NCBI GenBank assembly: GCA_017557195.1 | Contig: JAFZAL010000017.1 | Coordinates: 39,722 to 103,721, forward strand | Length of the DNA: 64,000 bases | Source of the DNA: Thermoguttaceae bacterium | Lineage (GTDB): Bacteria > Planctomycetota > Planctomycetia > Pirellulales > Thermoguttaceae | Reading direction: 5' to 3' | Part shown: one piece after another, positions 9,801-17,141 of the stretch | Layout of the letters: each line of letters opens with the position of its first letter | Numbering within the stretch: the first letter of the stretch is position 1 | Made by a program: the position numbers and the translations under genes | Notes under the pieces: generated by a model | What the model saw: only the letters and a program-made list of their open reading frames with translations | Told to the model about the DNA's origin: nothing | Database searches by the model: none

Positions 9801-12540
9801 AGCTGTTCTTGAAGGACATAATAACTTGATTTATGGAGCTATCGAACTTCGTTCCGGAGACCTTCTTTCATGGGACAGGGACGGCGTCATGCATCTTTGG
9901 TCTCCCGATGGCGTTAGCAAGGCGGTTCTTGAAGGACATACAGATTATATCATCGGCGCCAAAGAACTCAGTTCTGGCGATATTCTTTCGTGGAGCAAGG
10001 ATTCAACTATTCGTCTTTGGTCGCCCGATGGCGCATGCAAAGCCGTTCTGAAAGAACGTACGGATTATGTCAAGGGCGTGATTGAACTTCCTTCTGGGGA
10101 TATTCTCTCATGGAGCAATGATCAATCCTTATGTATCAGGTCTATAAAGAGTATTCATATAACCATAGAAGAAGGACATATTGCCCCCATAGACGACGTT
10201 TTGAAACTTAGTTCCGACAACGTTCTGTCCTGGTGCGGCGACAGGCTAAACGGAAGCAAAGATCATACATTGCGTCTTTGGTCTCCAAACGGTAAATGTA
10301 TTGCTGTTATGGGCAAGCATAAACTTGGAATCAATGGCGCTATTGAATTGAAATCTGGCAATATTCTTTCCTGGAGCGACGATAAAACTCTGCGTATTTG
10401 GTCTCCCAAAGGAAAGTGTATAGCTGTTCTGAAAGGTCACCATGAAAGAATTGGAAACGCTATAGAGCTGAGTTCTGGAGAGATTGTTTCTTCATGTAGA
10501 TTTCTCGTTTGTCATGATAACACATTGCGTCTTTGGTCTCCAGACGGGACGTGTAAAGCCGTCATGGAAGGACATACCGACATTGTCTGGGGAACTAAAG
10601 AACTTCGTTCTGGCGATATTATTTCGTGGAGCAGCGATCGCACATTGCGAATTTGGTCTGCCGATGGAAAGTGTAAAGCGGTTCTGAAAGGGCATACAGA
10701 CGATCTTGATAACGTCATGGAACTTCGTTCTGGCGATATTCTTTCCTGGAGCAGAGATGCAACTTTACGCATTTGGTCTCCTTATGGGGATTGTAAAGCT
10801 GTTATGGAGGGACATGAAAGCTGGATTGAAGGCGCTAAAGAACTTCGTTCTGGAGACATTCTCTCTTGGTGTTTATCTGGAAATGATTACACTTTGCGCC
10901 GTTGGTCTCCTGATGGGACTTGTAAAGCTGTTATGGAGGGGCATACAGATGAAGTCAAAGGAGCAATAGAGTTGGATTCTGACGATATTCTTTCATGGAG
11001 TTGGGATCAAACTTTGCGTATTTGGTCGCCAGATGGGTCATGTAAAGAAATAATTGAGCAGGACGATCCTCGGTATGACAGATTGTATGCCATGTTTTGG
11101 GAGGATCGAGTTTATGAACAATTTTATTCTAAACGATCCGCTTGTGGTATTGAGTTACAACACGATTATAAGCCAATCGCCCAGTGGAATGGCGTTGAAT
11201 GCACCCCCCTGTTTGTTGGCGCTGGACGTCTGTGTGTTTGGTATGGAAGCAATGTTGAGTTTCTCCAGCTCAACTATGGCAATCATACGAGCGTTTCTTT
11301 TAGTCAGACTTGCCAATTAATTTCACATGAAATTGAAGAGTCAAACCTGACAGAATATACTCCAATATCTCCTGTTATGGAGGATGACGATGTTTCTGAA
11401 GAAAATGACGATGCGTTTGAAGAAATCAACGATGCTTTAATTGATGAAAGCTATTCAACGCAAGTCAATTTTTTTGAAATTATCGGTAAAAACATTGATA
11501 CTCTTGGAAATCATCTTCATGAGTATTACCAAAAGGCTGAAAATGGAGATCTTAATTCTCAAATTACTCTTGGCCGCATCTTTTACAATGGTTTTGGAGT
11601 TCCTGTAGATAAAAGTGAAGCCATAAAATGGTGGCTCAAAGCGGCGGAACAAGGAAATATTGAGTCTCAAGCCGCCGTAGCTATGGGCTATGAGAATGGC
11701 GATGGCATTGAACAAAACATCCCGGAAGCCATAAAATGGTATCGAAAAGCGGCTGAACAGGGACATGCGATATCGCAATTAAAGCTTTTCTATTTGCTTT
11801 TGTTTACAGATAATACAGAAGCGATCAAATGGCTGACCAGTGCAGCTGAACAAGGAAATGTGGATGCACAATTTGGTCTGGCGTTATGCTATCATACCGG
11901 AAAAGGCTGCCGTCCAGATATGGAAAAGGCCATAAAGTGGTATTTTGAAGCGGCTAAGCATGGACACCCTCAGGCTCAATACGCAATTGGCTCTTACTAT
12001 CAGGATATCAAAGGAGATATAGAAGAAGCCATTAAATGGTATCGCAAAGCGGCGGGAAATGGAAATGCAAGCGCTCAATATAATTTAGGTCAATGCTATT
12101 ATCAAGGCGATGGCGTTGAGCAAGATAGCGAAGAAGCTGTAAAATGGTTTTTAAAGGCGGCAGAACAGGATGACGACTCTGCCCAATACCTTCTTGGCGT
12201 TTGCTATATCACCGGAGACGGCGTTCCTAAGAACTCTACAGTTGCTCTTGACTGGTTTCATAAAGCTGCGGATCAAGGAGATGACAGCTCTATGTACGCC
12301 ATAGGTTTGTGCTACTATAAAGGCGATGGCGTTGAGCAAGATAGCGAAGAAGCTGTAAAATGGTTTTCAAAGGCAGCGCAAAAAGGAAATGCAAGAGCGC
12401 AATTCTATTTAGGGGTTTGCTATTATAATGGCGAAGGCGTTGAACGAGATAAAGCAGAAGCCAAAAAATGGTTGAATGAAGCGGCAAAGCAAGGGAATGA
12501 GGATGCTATTAAAGCGTTAAACTCATTGAAGGGTAAATAA
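6811..12540 (+). CDS. TIR-STAND ATPase with WD40-like and Sel1 repeats
   Basis: A 1909-residue signalling protein built like bacterial and eukaryotic innate-immune STAND receptors. Residues 8-140 are a TIR domain (KIFISYGHE; Glu96 in CRDEIS sits where NAD-cleaving TIRs have their catalytic Glu). Residues 210-530 form a NACHT-type ATPase with Walker A GPGFGKSR (247-254), Walker B WILVDALDEA (347-356) and YITSRD (382-387), followed by a helical region. Residues about 745-1420 hold 16 WD40-like units of about 40 residues with consensus ILSWSxDxTLRIWSPDG, enough for two propellers. Residues 1570-1909 are about ten Sel1/TPR-type helical repeats (AIKWYRKAAEQGN). By family knowledge the repeats sense a trigger, the ATPase oligomerises and TIR acts on NAD or makes a signal. 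An anti-phage role is inference. The gene stands alone, with no strong ribosome site before its ATG. Confidence 0.9.
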   Translation: MNKASKSLKIFISYGHEIGAVDDSGNPYSNPNNESVVHQIKTYLESRGHEIWLDKDKIKPGDDWRKAIYNGVEWSDVALICLSHKAMKPNGVCRDEISIAMGVRGGNMFSVKLEALEDAEYPAYLLNRQLFSKFQDWRIHCIEDNIDEAWLDKNLETLAQSLEEENVWRYGVEMVELKKLLKPWNMNSRLRSLDRGSQYLYNDETDEYEKKIVHKFCGRESLFELFENEKSQEAYLESDRILWLKKGPGFGKSRFAAELLYRYYFAISAAYFVEYNLEESHKSQTFIKSVAYQLAQTNSSYRERLLGVLRANLDEINRQIDNPEKLFKTLVVDLLEDEFDEERTTQWILVDALDEATENSRNEIASLISQNIDNLPSWIRFYITSRDNDNAVNQSFNDFTPIDFEDEENVNDILEYIRSEFSALGLSVSEELINILLEKSEGTFLYPEMVFRDLEKNAFTVDDIRDLPKGVIGYIHAQFERLFEDKLESYNTEIRPWLGYVLTSCEPIPRGVLKYALGIREDSELERRLNLLGTFFVQSGSTDEDTVAPFHKSVIDYCFNKNVSFIFYVDPDEAKERFAQTGLGLYESGALQWIKRTDEKPDIAQRYFLTWLPSHLMNANDSPKSAAVLSDFAFLMKRLRFGNVERVLLDYILFRGNLDRISKDCSAYFDVICSNAHYLRHNSEDNPAYKIMLQIATEVADDCPVTLAAERWLNPEEGDSPCDWFWINKVNRPKEYQPSPYKLVIEYAGDHAILLSNGNALSWGTDDYNLRIWDLETGACKVVMKGHTDEVYRVLELRTGDFLSWSKDRTLRIWSPDGTCKAVSDGNTDSDRGFLELRSGAILSWCIYALVEKKSYVGQEEKSIRIWAPDGNLISVIRGHSKHIKGAIELQSGEILSYSDDSQRIWSTNAPNSEVRTVLEGRSQWIEGARELRSGDILTWDNESLHLWSSDGERKADLEGHTNNVREAIELDSGDILSWCYGDDNTLRLWSPDGVCKAVLEGHNNLIYGAIELRSGDLLSWDRDGVMHLWSPDGVSKAVLEGHTDYIIGAKELSSGDILSWSKDSTIRLWSPDGACKAVLKERTDYVKGVIELPSGDILSWSNDQSLCIRSIKSIHITIEEGHIAPIDDVLKLSSDNVLSWCGDRLNGSKDHTLRLWSPNGKCIAVMGKHKLGINGAIELKSGNILSWSDDKTLRIWSPKGKCIAVLKGHHERIGNAIELSSGEIVSSCRFLVCHDNTLRLWSPDGTCKAVMEGHTDIVWGTKELRSGDIISWSSDRTLRIWSADGKCKAVLKGHTDDLDNVMELRSGDILSWSRDATLRIWSPYGDCKAVMEGHESWIEGAKELRSGDILSWCLSGNDYTLRRWSPDGTCKAVMEGHTDEVKGAIELDSDDILSWSWDQTLRIWSPDGSCKEIIEQDDPRYDRLYAMFWEDRVYEQFYSKRSACGIELQHDYKPIAQWNGVECTPLFVGAGRLCVWYGSNVEFLQLNYGNHTSVSFSQTCQLISHEIEESNLTEYTPISPVMEDDDVSEENDDAFEEINDALIDESYSTQVNFFEIIGKNIDTLGNHLHEYYQKAENGDLNSQITLGRIFYNGFGVPVDKSEAIKWWLKAAEQGNIESQAAVAMGYENGDGIEQNIPEAIKWYRKAAEQGHAISQLKLFYLLLFTDNTEAIKWLTSAAEQGNVDAQFGLALCYHTGKGCRPDMEKAIKWYFEAAKHGHPQAQYAIGSYYQDIKGDIEEAIKWYRKAAGNGNASAQYNLGQCYYQGDGVEQDSEEAVKWFLKAAEQDDDSAQYLLGVCYITGDGVPKNSTVALDWFHKAADQGDDSSMYAIGLCYYKGDGVEQDSEEAVKWFSKAAQKGNARAQFYLGVCYYNGEGVERDKAEAKKWLNEAAKQGNEDAIKALNSLKGK
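9061..11050 (+). repeat. Sixteen WD40-like coding repeats of about 120 bp
   Basis: Within the TIR-STAND gene, units of about 120 bases encode GHTxxVxxAxELRSGDILSWSxDxTLRIWSPDGxCKAV. Long stretches are near-identical in DNA between units, for example the CTTCGTTCTGGCGATATT string that recurs from about 10600 to 10745. This implies recent unit duplication or conversion rather than ancient repeats. Units 3, 4, 9, 10 and 12 have insertions or have lost the core pattern. Confidence 0.85.
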
Positions 12541-12938
12541 GAATCGCATCTTACTTCCTGTACTCCCTTTAATTCAACAATTTGATTCCAAGGACGGCGA
12601 AGCCCATGCTACAAACGCCCTCCAAATCAACTCAGTCTCTTTCCATTTCCTCCCAACGCTGCAGGCAACGAGAGGGAAGGGAAAGAGATATATGTCGTTT
12701 TTTACGTCTTTCGCCTGCGGACTGAAACCCTCGGATATAAGAGTTGTGCCCCTGGACACGATTTGACTTTCCACCTTATCTATCTTCACAACCCAATTTT
12801 GAACGTCCCCGATTTTACTGGCGCGTTTGGCGTCCCCTATTTTCGTTTTTAAATTCTTGGGTATAATATTAATATAGTCGTGAATTGACGCGAAGCGTCT
12901 AACTATTGCCTAATGCCTACAAAAGGAGCTAAATACCC
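12541..12938. other. Intergenic region with promoter for the small membrane peptide
   Basis: No gene is well supported in these 398 bases. A 71-codon minus-strand frame (12574-12789, GTG start) is open but lacks a ribosome site or recognisable features. A TATAAT at 12862-12867 lies about 70 bases before the small ORF at 12939 and is the best promoter candidate. TCTCTTTCC and GGGAAAGAGA near 12636-12690 could pair. The 16-mer at 12780-12795 (CTATCTTCACAACCCA) recurs exactly at 60888-60903. Confidence 0.4.
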
Positions 12939-13094
12939 ATGACCCTCGCTGGCTGGTGCTTCATGCTGACCGCATGTATAATAATCACCTCTGTTTTCGT
13001 TTGGTGCATAATTCGAGTCCTGCTCAGTTCAGACGATCCGGACAAGTCCGAGAATCCGTCTGACAATCAGGACGACGAGCATGTCAATTATTAA
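12939..13094 (+). CDS. 51-residue single-span membrane peptide
   Basis: A short gene with a strong AAAAGGAG ribosome site seven bases before the ATG. Residues 1-30 form one membrane helix (MTLAGWCFMLTACIIITSVF, then VWCIIRVLL), and residues 31-51 are an acidic Asp/Glu/Asn tail (SSDDPDKSENP and onward). Similar peptides of the form M-T/S-L-x-GW-xxML-T with one helix and a polar tail are widespread in several phyla, some as accessory subunits of transporters. No transporter gene is adjacent here, so I assign no function. A TATAAT lies about 70 bases upstream; rsmG starts 45 bases downstream and may be co-transcribed. Confidence 0.7.
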   Translation: MTLAGWCFMLTACIIITSVFVWCIIRVLLSSDDPDKSENPSDNQDDEHVNY

Positions 13095-13139
13095 TAAAGC
13101 TATTAGTTGTTCCAATTTACTGATTACCAATACTGAACT

Positions 13140-13922
13140 ATGGAAACTTCACCCGCCGTATTGACCGAAGTTATCGCCCAATACTCCTCTTACGTCCCCG
13201 AACTGGCAAAAATCGACGAAGCCCAAATCGATATGCTGGCGCAGTACTGCCGTCTGGCGTGGGACTGGAACGAAAAGATCAACCTGACACGCCATACCGA
13301 CTTCGACAAGTTCGTCAAGCACGACCTGGTTGACACGCTGGCGCTGGCGCGGCATATCAACCCAAAAGAGCGCGTCATGGACGTCGGCTCCGGCGGCGGC
13401 GTTCCCGGCGTTCTGCTCAAAATTCTTCGCCCTGACCTCCACGTCGACCTGTGCGAGTCCGTCAACAAAAAGGCGAATTGTCTGGTTGACATCGTCGCTC
13501 AGCTGGAACTGCGCTGCGACGTCTATATCGGCCGGGCGGAAGACGTTCTGCCAGACGTCCGTTACAATACGCTCACGTTCCGCGCTGTGGCGAAGATGGC
13601 AAAAATTCTCGAATGGATGCGTCCGCAGATGAACTCCTTCGACCGGATGCTGCTTATCAAAGGCCCGTCCTGGGTGGAAGAGCGCGGCGAGGCTCGGCAT
13701 TACGGCATGATGACAAACATGGCTCTGCGAAAGCTGGAAGAATACACGCTGCCCAACACCGCAACGGCGACTCAGCCGGACGCTGTGTCCGTCATCCTCC
13801 AGATTTGTCACAAAACTCGTCTTGATGAAAACGGCGCGGTCATGTTTACTCAATGGAAACGAAACACCCAGCGGCCCAAGCGCAGACAGCGTCCCGGCGG
13901 AAACAAGGGCGAGAATCAGTAA
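13140..13922 (+). CDS. rsmG: 16S rRNA (guanine-527-N7)-methyltransferase
   Basis: RsmG (GidB) methylates N7 of G527 in 16S rRNA using S-adenosylmethionine. The family-defining N-terminal WNEKINLT (43-50) and the SAM loop DVGSGGGVPG (81-90) are both present, followed by the CESVNKKANCL segment and a GRAED motif that contacts the adenine. The length of 260 is slightly above the usual 210-240 because of a basic tail (KRRQRPGGNK) that may bind RNA. It is not next to mnmG, the common partner in other bacteria. The gap behind it is filled with degenerate tandem repeats. Confidence 0.92.
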   Translation: METSPAVLTEVIAQYSSYVPELAKIDEAQIDMLAQYCRLAWDWNEKINLTRHTDFDKFVKHDLVDTLALARHINPKERVMDVGSGGGVPGVLLKILRPDLHVDLCESVNKKANCLVDIVAQLELRCDVYIGRAEDVLPDVRYNTLTFRAVAKMAKILEWMRPQMNSFDRMLLIKGPSWVEERGEARHYGMMTNMALRKLEEYTLPNTATATQPDAVSVILQICHKTRLDENGAVMFTQWKRNTQRPKRRQRPGGNKGENQ

Positions 13923-14027
13923 TTAGTGGTAAGTGGCAAGTGGTTAGTAAAGATTTTTCGTCCTTCCCGCTTGCCGCCGACCATCGCTTTGCGTCCTAAC
14001 CACTAACCACTTAATACTTACTACTAA
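13921..14027. repeat. Intergenic degenerate tandem repeat in inverted halves
   Basis: GTGGTAAGTGGCAAGTGG-type units directly follow the rsmG stop. The complementary CTAACCACTAACCACTT units precede the GH43-like start, with a variant of the core (GCTTTGCGTCC) in between. The two halves could pair into a long hairpin. Confidence 0.65.
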
Positions 14028-14028
14028 A

Positions 14029-14997
14029 ATGAAATACAACGCTATTCTGTGTACAATCGTATTGAGTTTGTTAACCTCTTTTGCTTCTGCGGAAGACGGT
14101 CAGCAGTATTTTGCTTTTTCTTACTTTACCGGCAATGGCGAGCATGGGCTTCATCTGCTTGTCAGTCAGGACGGCTTGAAGTGGGACAAGGTCAACGGCG
14201 GAGTTCCGCTGTACCGTCAGACGCTGCCGGGCGACAACCTCATGCGCGATCCCAGCATTTGCAAAGGTCCGGACGGGACGTGGCATCTGGTCTGGACGAC
14301 GTCGTGGAAACGTGACTTTATCGGTCATTCCACCAGCGCCGATTTAATCCACTGGACGCCCTCGCAGGCGATTCCCGTCATGGCGCACGAGCCGACCTGC
14401 CGCAACACCTGGGCGCCGGAAATTTTCTACGACGACGCCACCGAGCAGTTTTACATCTTCTGGTCGTCGACCATTCCCGGACGCTTTTCTGAACGCGGAA
14501 CCAGCGAGTCCAGCCTCGACCATCGCATGTACTTTGTAACAACCAAAGACTTCAAAACGTTCTCCCCAACGAAGCTGTTTTTCAATCCCGGGCACAACGT
14601 CATCGACGGCATGATCGCCAAGCTGGACAAGACGTATTATCTGTTCTATAAAGACGAACGGCTCAAGCGCCCGGCGGAAGACGGTTCTATCGTAGAGGGC
14701 AAAAGCATCTGGCTGGCAACCGCGCCGTCTGTAGAAGGTCCGTATACCGCCGGGAAAATCGTCTCCCCGATGAACTGGGTGGAAGGTCCAACGGCGTTTC
14801 GAGTCAACAACCGCTGGCTGGTTCTCTACGACTGCTACGCCGCTCATCATTACGGGGCAATCGAGTCCGCCGACGGCGTCAACTGGACGGACGTAACCGA
14901 CAAGCTCTCCATTCCCAAAGAAGTTCGTCACGGAACGGTTTTCGAAATCAGCCAGAAGGAATACGAGGCGTTGAAGGCAGTAGGCAGTAGGCAGTAA
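14029..14997 (+). CDS. Secreted GH43-like five-bladed propeller glycosidase
   Basis: The first 21 residues form a signal peptide (ending SFASA), so the protein is exported. The rest looks like a GH43/GH117-clan propeller: RDPSICKGPDGTWHLVWT with an Asp early, NTWAPEIFYD in the middle and WVEGPTAFRVNNRWLVLYD late. This is the usual order for an arabinosidase/xylosidase-type catalytic triad. The substrate cannot be read from sequence; plant or algal pentose polymers are the family norm. The last codons (LKAVGSRQ) come from a GGCAGTA heptamer repeated three times, so the present C-terminus appears to have been created by an intergenic repeat running into the gene. The SDR gene starts 14 bases downstream and is probably co-transcribed. 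Confidence 0.75.
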   Translation: MKYNAILCTIVLSLLTSFASAEDGQQYFAFSYFTGNGEHGLHLLVSQDGLKWDKVNGGVPLYRQTLPGDNLMRDPSICKGPDGTWHLVWTTSWKRDFIGHSTSADLIHWTPSQAIPVMAHEPTCRNTWAPEIFYDDATEQFYIFWSSTIPGRFSERGTSESSLDHRMYFVTTKDFKTFSPTKLFFNPGHNVIDGMIAKLDKTYYLFYKDERLKRPAEDGSIVEGKSIWLATAPSVEGPYTAGKIVSPMNWVEGPTAFRVNNRWLVLYDCYAAHHYGAIESADGVNWTDVTDKLSIPKEVRHGTVFEISQKEYEALKAVGSRQ

Positions 14998-14998
14998 G
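14976..14998. repeat. GGCAGTA heptamer array overlapping a stop codon
   Basis: Three consecutive GGCAGTA units encode the last residues and stop codon of the GH43-like gene. It is the cleanest example here of the 7-nt periodicity seen, more degenerate, in other gaps. Confidence 0.7.
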
Positions 14999-15011
14999 GC
15001 TAGGACTATCA

Positions 15012-15824
15012 ATGATCAATTATGGATTAAAGGACAGAGTGGCTCTAATCACCGGGGCGAACAACCCGCAGGGGATTGGAGCGACAACGGCTCTTGCGTT
15101 TGCTCGCGAAGGGGCAAAGGTCGTTTTAGTCTATAAGAAAATCTTCCGTCCGTTTGATACAAGCAAGACGGATCAAAACGGGGTTGACCGATATTATCAG
15201 TCAAACGCCGGAAATGCAGACGTCGTCGAAAGCAAACTCAAGGAGATGAACGCGGACTATCTTGTTTTGGAAAGCGACATATCCAACGAGGACGCGGTTA
15301 AAGAAATCTATTCGACGGTTATTGAACGGTTCGGACGAGTTGACGTTCTCGTCAATAACGCGGCGGTCGACGACGAAAACGGTTTCGATACAATCGAAAA
15401 GATTACTCAAGACGTCATCGACAATGCCTTCGCGGTCAACGTCCGGGGAAGCTTGTTGATGATGCGGGAATTTGTCAATCGCCGCAGCGATTACGGAAGA
15501 ATCGTCAATATTTCTACAGACGCGGCACAAGTCTTTGCTGGCCAAATTACCTACGGAGCGAGCAAGGCAACGTTAGAAGCGCTGACTCGCAGCATCGCTC
15601 TTGAAGTCGGGAAGTACGGAATTACCGTGAACTGCGTTGCACCCGGCCCCACTCAAACCGGATGGATTGACGCGGAGCTGGAAAAAGCCGTCGTTCCGAT
15701 AATCCCCATGGGAAAACTGATTCAACCGGAAGACATTGCAGAAACGATTCTATTCCTGGCAAGCAAACAGGCAAGATATCTTACCGGACAAGTCATCAAA
15801 GTCTCCGGCGGACACGCGTTATAA
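15012..15824 (+). CDS. Short-chain dehydrogenase/reductase
   Basis: A classical NAD(P)-dependent SDR of 270 residues. It has the cofactor loop TGANNPQGIG (14-23), NNAA (115-118), the structural Asn in NVRG (143), and the catalytic Ser168 and Tyr181-x3-Lys185 (YGASK). The C-terminal part (VAPGPTQTGW, then ITGQVI-like LTGQVIKVSGG) matches FabG-type 3-oxoacyl reductases. A 20-residue insertion after the second strand (FRPFDTSKTDQNG) is unlike FabG and favours a polyol or sugar dehydrogenase-like member; the substrate is unknown. It lies 14 bases behind a secreted glycosidase, which hints at carbohydrate metabolism but does not prove it. Confidence 0.85.
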   Translation: MINYGLKDRVALITGANNPQGIGATTALAFAREGAKVVLVYKKIFRPFDTSKTDQNGVDRYYQSNAGNADVVESKLKEMNADYLVLESDISNEDAVKEIYSTVIERFGRVDVLVNNAAVDDENGFDTIEKITQDVIDNAFAVNVRGSLLMMREFVNRRSDYGRIVNISTDAAQVFAGQITYGASKATLEALTRSIALEVGKYGITVNCVAPGPTQTGWIDAELEKAVVPIIPMGKLIQPEDIAETILFLASKQARYLTGQVIKVSGGHAL

Positions 15825-16046
15825 ACTCCATTTGTCTATAATAATTCCTTATTATACAACATACACTTTCTGTGTTACAGTTGCCAGATATACATTTTTC
15901 TCAAAAAATCGTTAATTTATAGCATTCACCCCTTGAAAAATAGAAAACATGTATCATAATTATGTTATGTGTTATGAAACTTTTAGATTCGTTCATAGAA
16001 GTTTTCACAAAAATTGGATTCAATCATCGTACATGAAAGGATTGAG

Positions 16047-16919
16047 ATGACAAGAGAAACTGCCAAAAAGTATTTTGCCCACGAAAAATGCAAATTGATC
16101 GACAAGTCGGGTGGCAATAACGTCAATGGGAAAACGGTAGTCGCTATAGCGCCTATTAAAAAACGTGAGCTTGTTTGTTACGTGTGTGGAACGATTTATT
16201 CAGAAAATGGTCCCTATCGACCTGATGATGGTTATATTTGCGATTCTTTGGTAGACGATGTATTTTCATTTTACGATGAAAACAATGATCGTTCCATAGA
16301 CCCGGGAAAAGTTCATAAACCAAAAACAAACCGAGTTACAAAACATATTTCAGGTTTTATCAATCACAGTTGTGAACCAAATTGCGAAATCATTTTCGAC
16401 GAAGATGAAAAAATGTTGAAAATTGTCGCAATAGAACCAATTGGCGTTGATGAAGAAATTACCATCTATTATAGCGATACCTGGTTTGAACGACGAGGTA
16501 TCTATTGCCAATGTGGTAAAGCCAAATGCAAATTCTCCAAAGAAAGGGAATTGACTAAGAAGGAGAAGGATTACGCTAAAGAGGGCGAGAGAATCGAAAG
16601 AATCGAAAATAATCCTAAAAGGAATCGAGCGCTTCGAGACAAAGTGATCAAAAATAGTAAAGGTAGATGTCAAGTCTGTGGCAGACAACTTACTGAAATG
16701 TATGGTGAGTTTGGAGCAGGAGTTCTTGAAGTTCATCATGAAACGCCTCTGGGAGCACGTAAGGGCAAAGGTTCAATTACACATCTTGAAGATTTGATTG
16801 CCGTTTGTCCCAATTGTCATGCAGTTTTGCATAACATGGAAAAATACCCTACAGATGCTACAACCAAAAGTTTGAAAAGAACAATTAAACAAAGACGGGA
16901 AGAAAATGAGGAAGAATAA
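16047..16919 (+). CDS. SET-domain methyltransferase fused to an HNH endonuclease
   Basis: A 290-residue protein joining two domains rarely seen together. Residues 1-165 form a SET lysine-methyltransferase domain: GFINHSCEPNC (103-113), EEITIYYS (136-143) and a post-SET cysteine cluster (CQCGKAKC, 154-161). A charged helix of about 30 residues follows. Residues 190-270 are a zinc-type HNH nuclease: CQVCG (208-212), EVHHETPLG with the catalytic His pair (230-231) and CPNCHAVLH (254-262). All expected metal and catalytic residues are present in both halves. I chose the ATG at 16047 because GAAAGGA stands 5-6 bases before it; a TTG 33 bases upstream has no such site. AT-rich flanks and a strong terminator isolate it as a single-gene unit, which suggests acquisition. 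A modification-linked nuclease or defence role is inference. Confidence 0.87.
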   Translation: MTRETAKKYFAHEKCKLIDKSGGNNVNGKTVVAIAPIKKRELVCYVCGTIYSENGPYRPDDGYICDSLVDDVFSFYDENNDRSIDPGKVHKPKTNRVTKHISGFINHSCEPNCEIIFDEDEKMLKIVAIEPIGVDEEITIYYSDTWFERRGIYCQCGKAKCKFSKERELTKKEKDYAKEGERIERIENNPKRNRALRDKVIKNSKGRCQVCGRQLTEMYGEFGAGVLEVHHETPLGARKGKGSITHLEDLIAVCPNCHAVLHNMEKYPTDATTKSLKRTIKQRREENEEE

Positions 16920-16945
16920 TTATCTTCTATATTGATCTTTATCGC

Positions 16946-16986
16946 ACGGACAGACGGAAATGATTCAGGTCTGTCCGTTGTTTTTT
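16946..16986 (+). terminator. Rho-independent terminator after the SET-HNH gene
   Basis: ACGGACAGAC (16946-16955) pairs perfectly with GTCTGTCCGT (16969-16978), followed by TGTTTTTT. Confidence 0.9.
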
Positions 16987-17060
16987 AGATTCTGAACAGA
17001 GTGATTGAAATCAGCTGAGAAGAGAGTATGAGGAGCTAAAGGCGCAGAGACTGTAGAAAA

Positions 17061-17113
17061 AATTACGCAAGCGCAGTCTCGCTAAAAGAGGCGAGAATCT
17101 CGCTTGCGTAATT
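17061..17113. repeat. Long inverted repeat carrying the GCTTGCGTA core
   Basis: AATTACGCAAGCG (17061-17073) faces CGCTTGCGTAATT (17101-17113), and inner arms ending in TCTCGC/GCGAGA extend the stem to about 22 bp around an 8-base loop. It lies between convergent genes and could act as a two-way terminator or as a copy of the dispersed repeat family. Confidence 0.75.
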
Positions 17114-17141
17114 GCTAATTGTAAATTGACAATTGTTAATT

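Noticed and set aside
9061..11050. Regular 120-bp repeats as a possible CRISPR array
   Set aside because: The units are in frame, encode WD40-like blades and have no unique spacers or cas genes.
12574..12789. 71-codon minus-strand frame after the TIR-STAND gene
   Set aside because: GTG start without ribosome site and no recognisable features; kept only as a note in the intergenic entry.
6811..16919. A contiguous defence island joining the TIR-STAND and SET-HNH genes
   Set aside because: rsmG, a glycosidase and an SDR lie between them and no mobility genes or shared operon exist.
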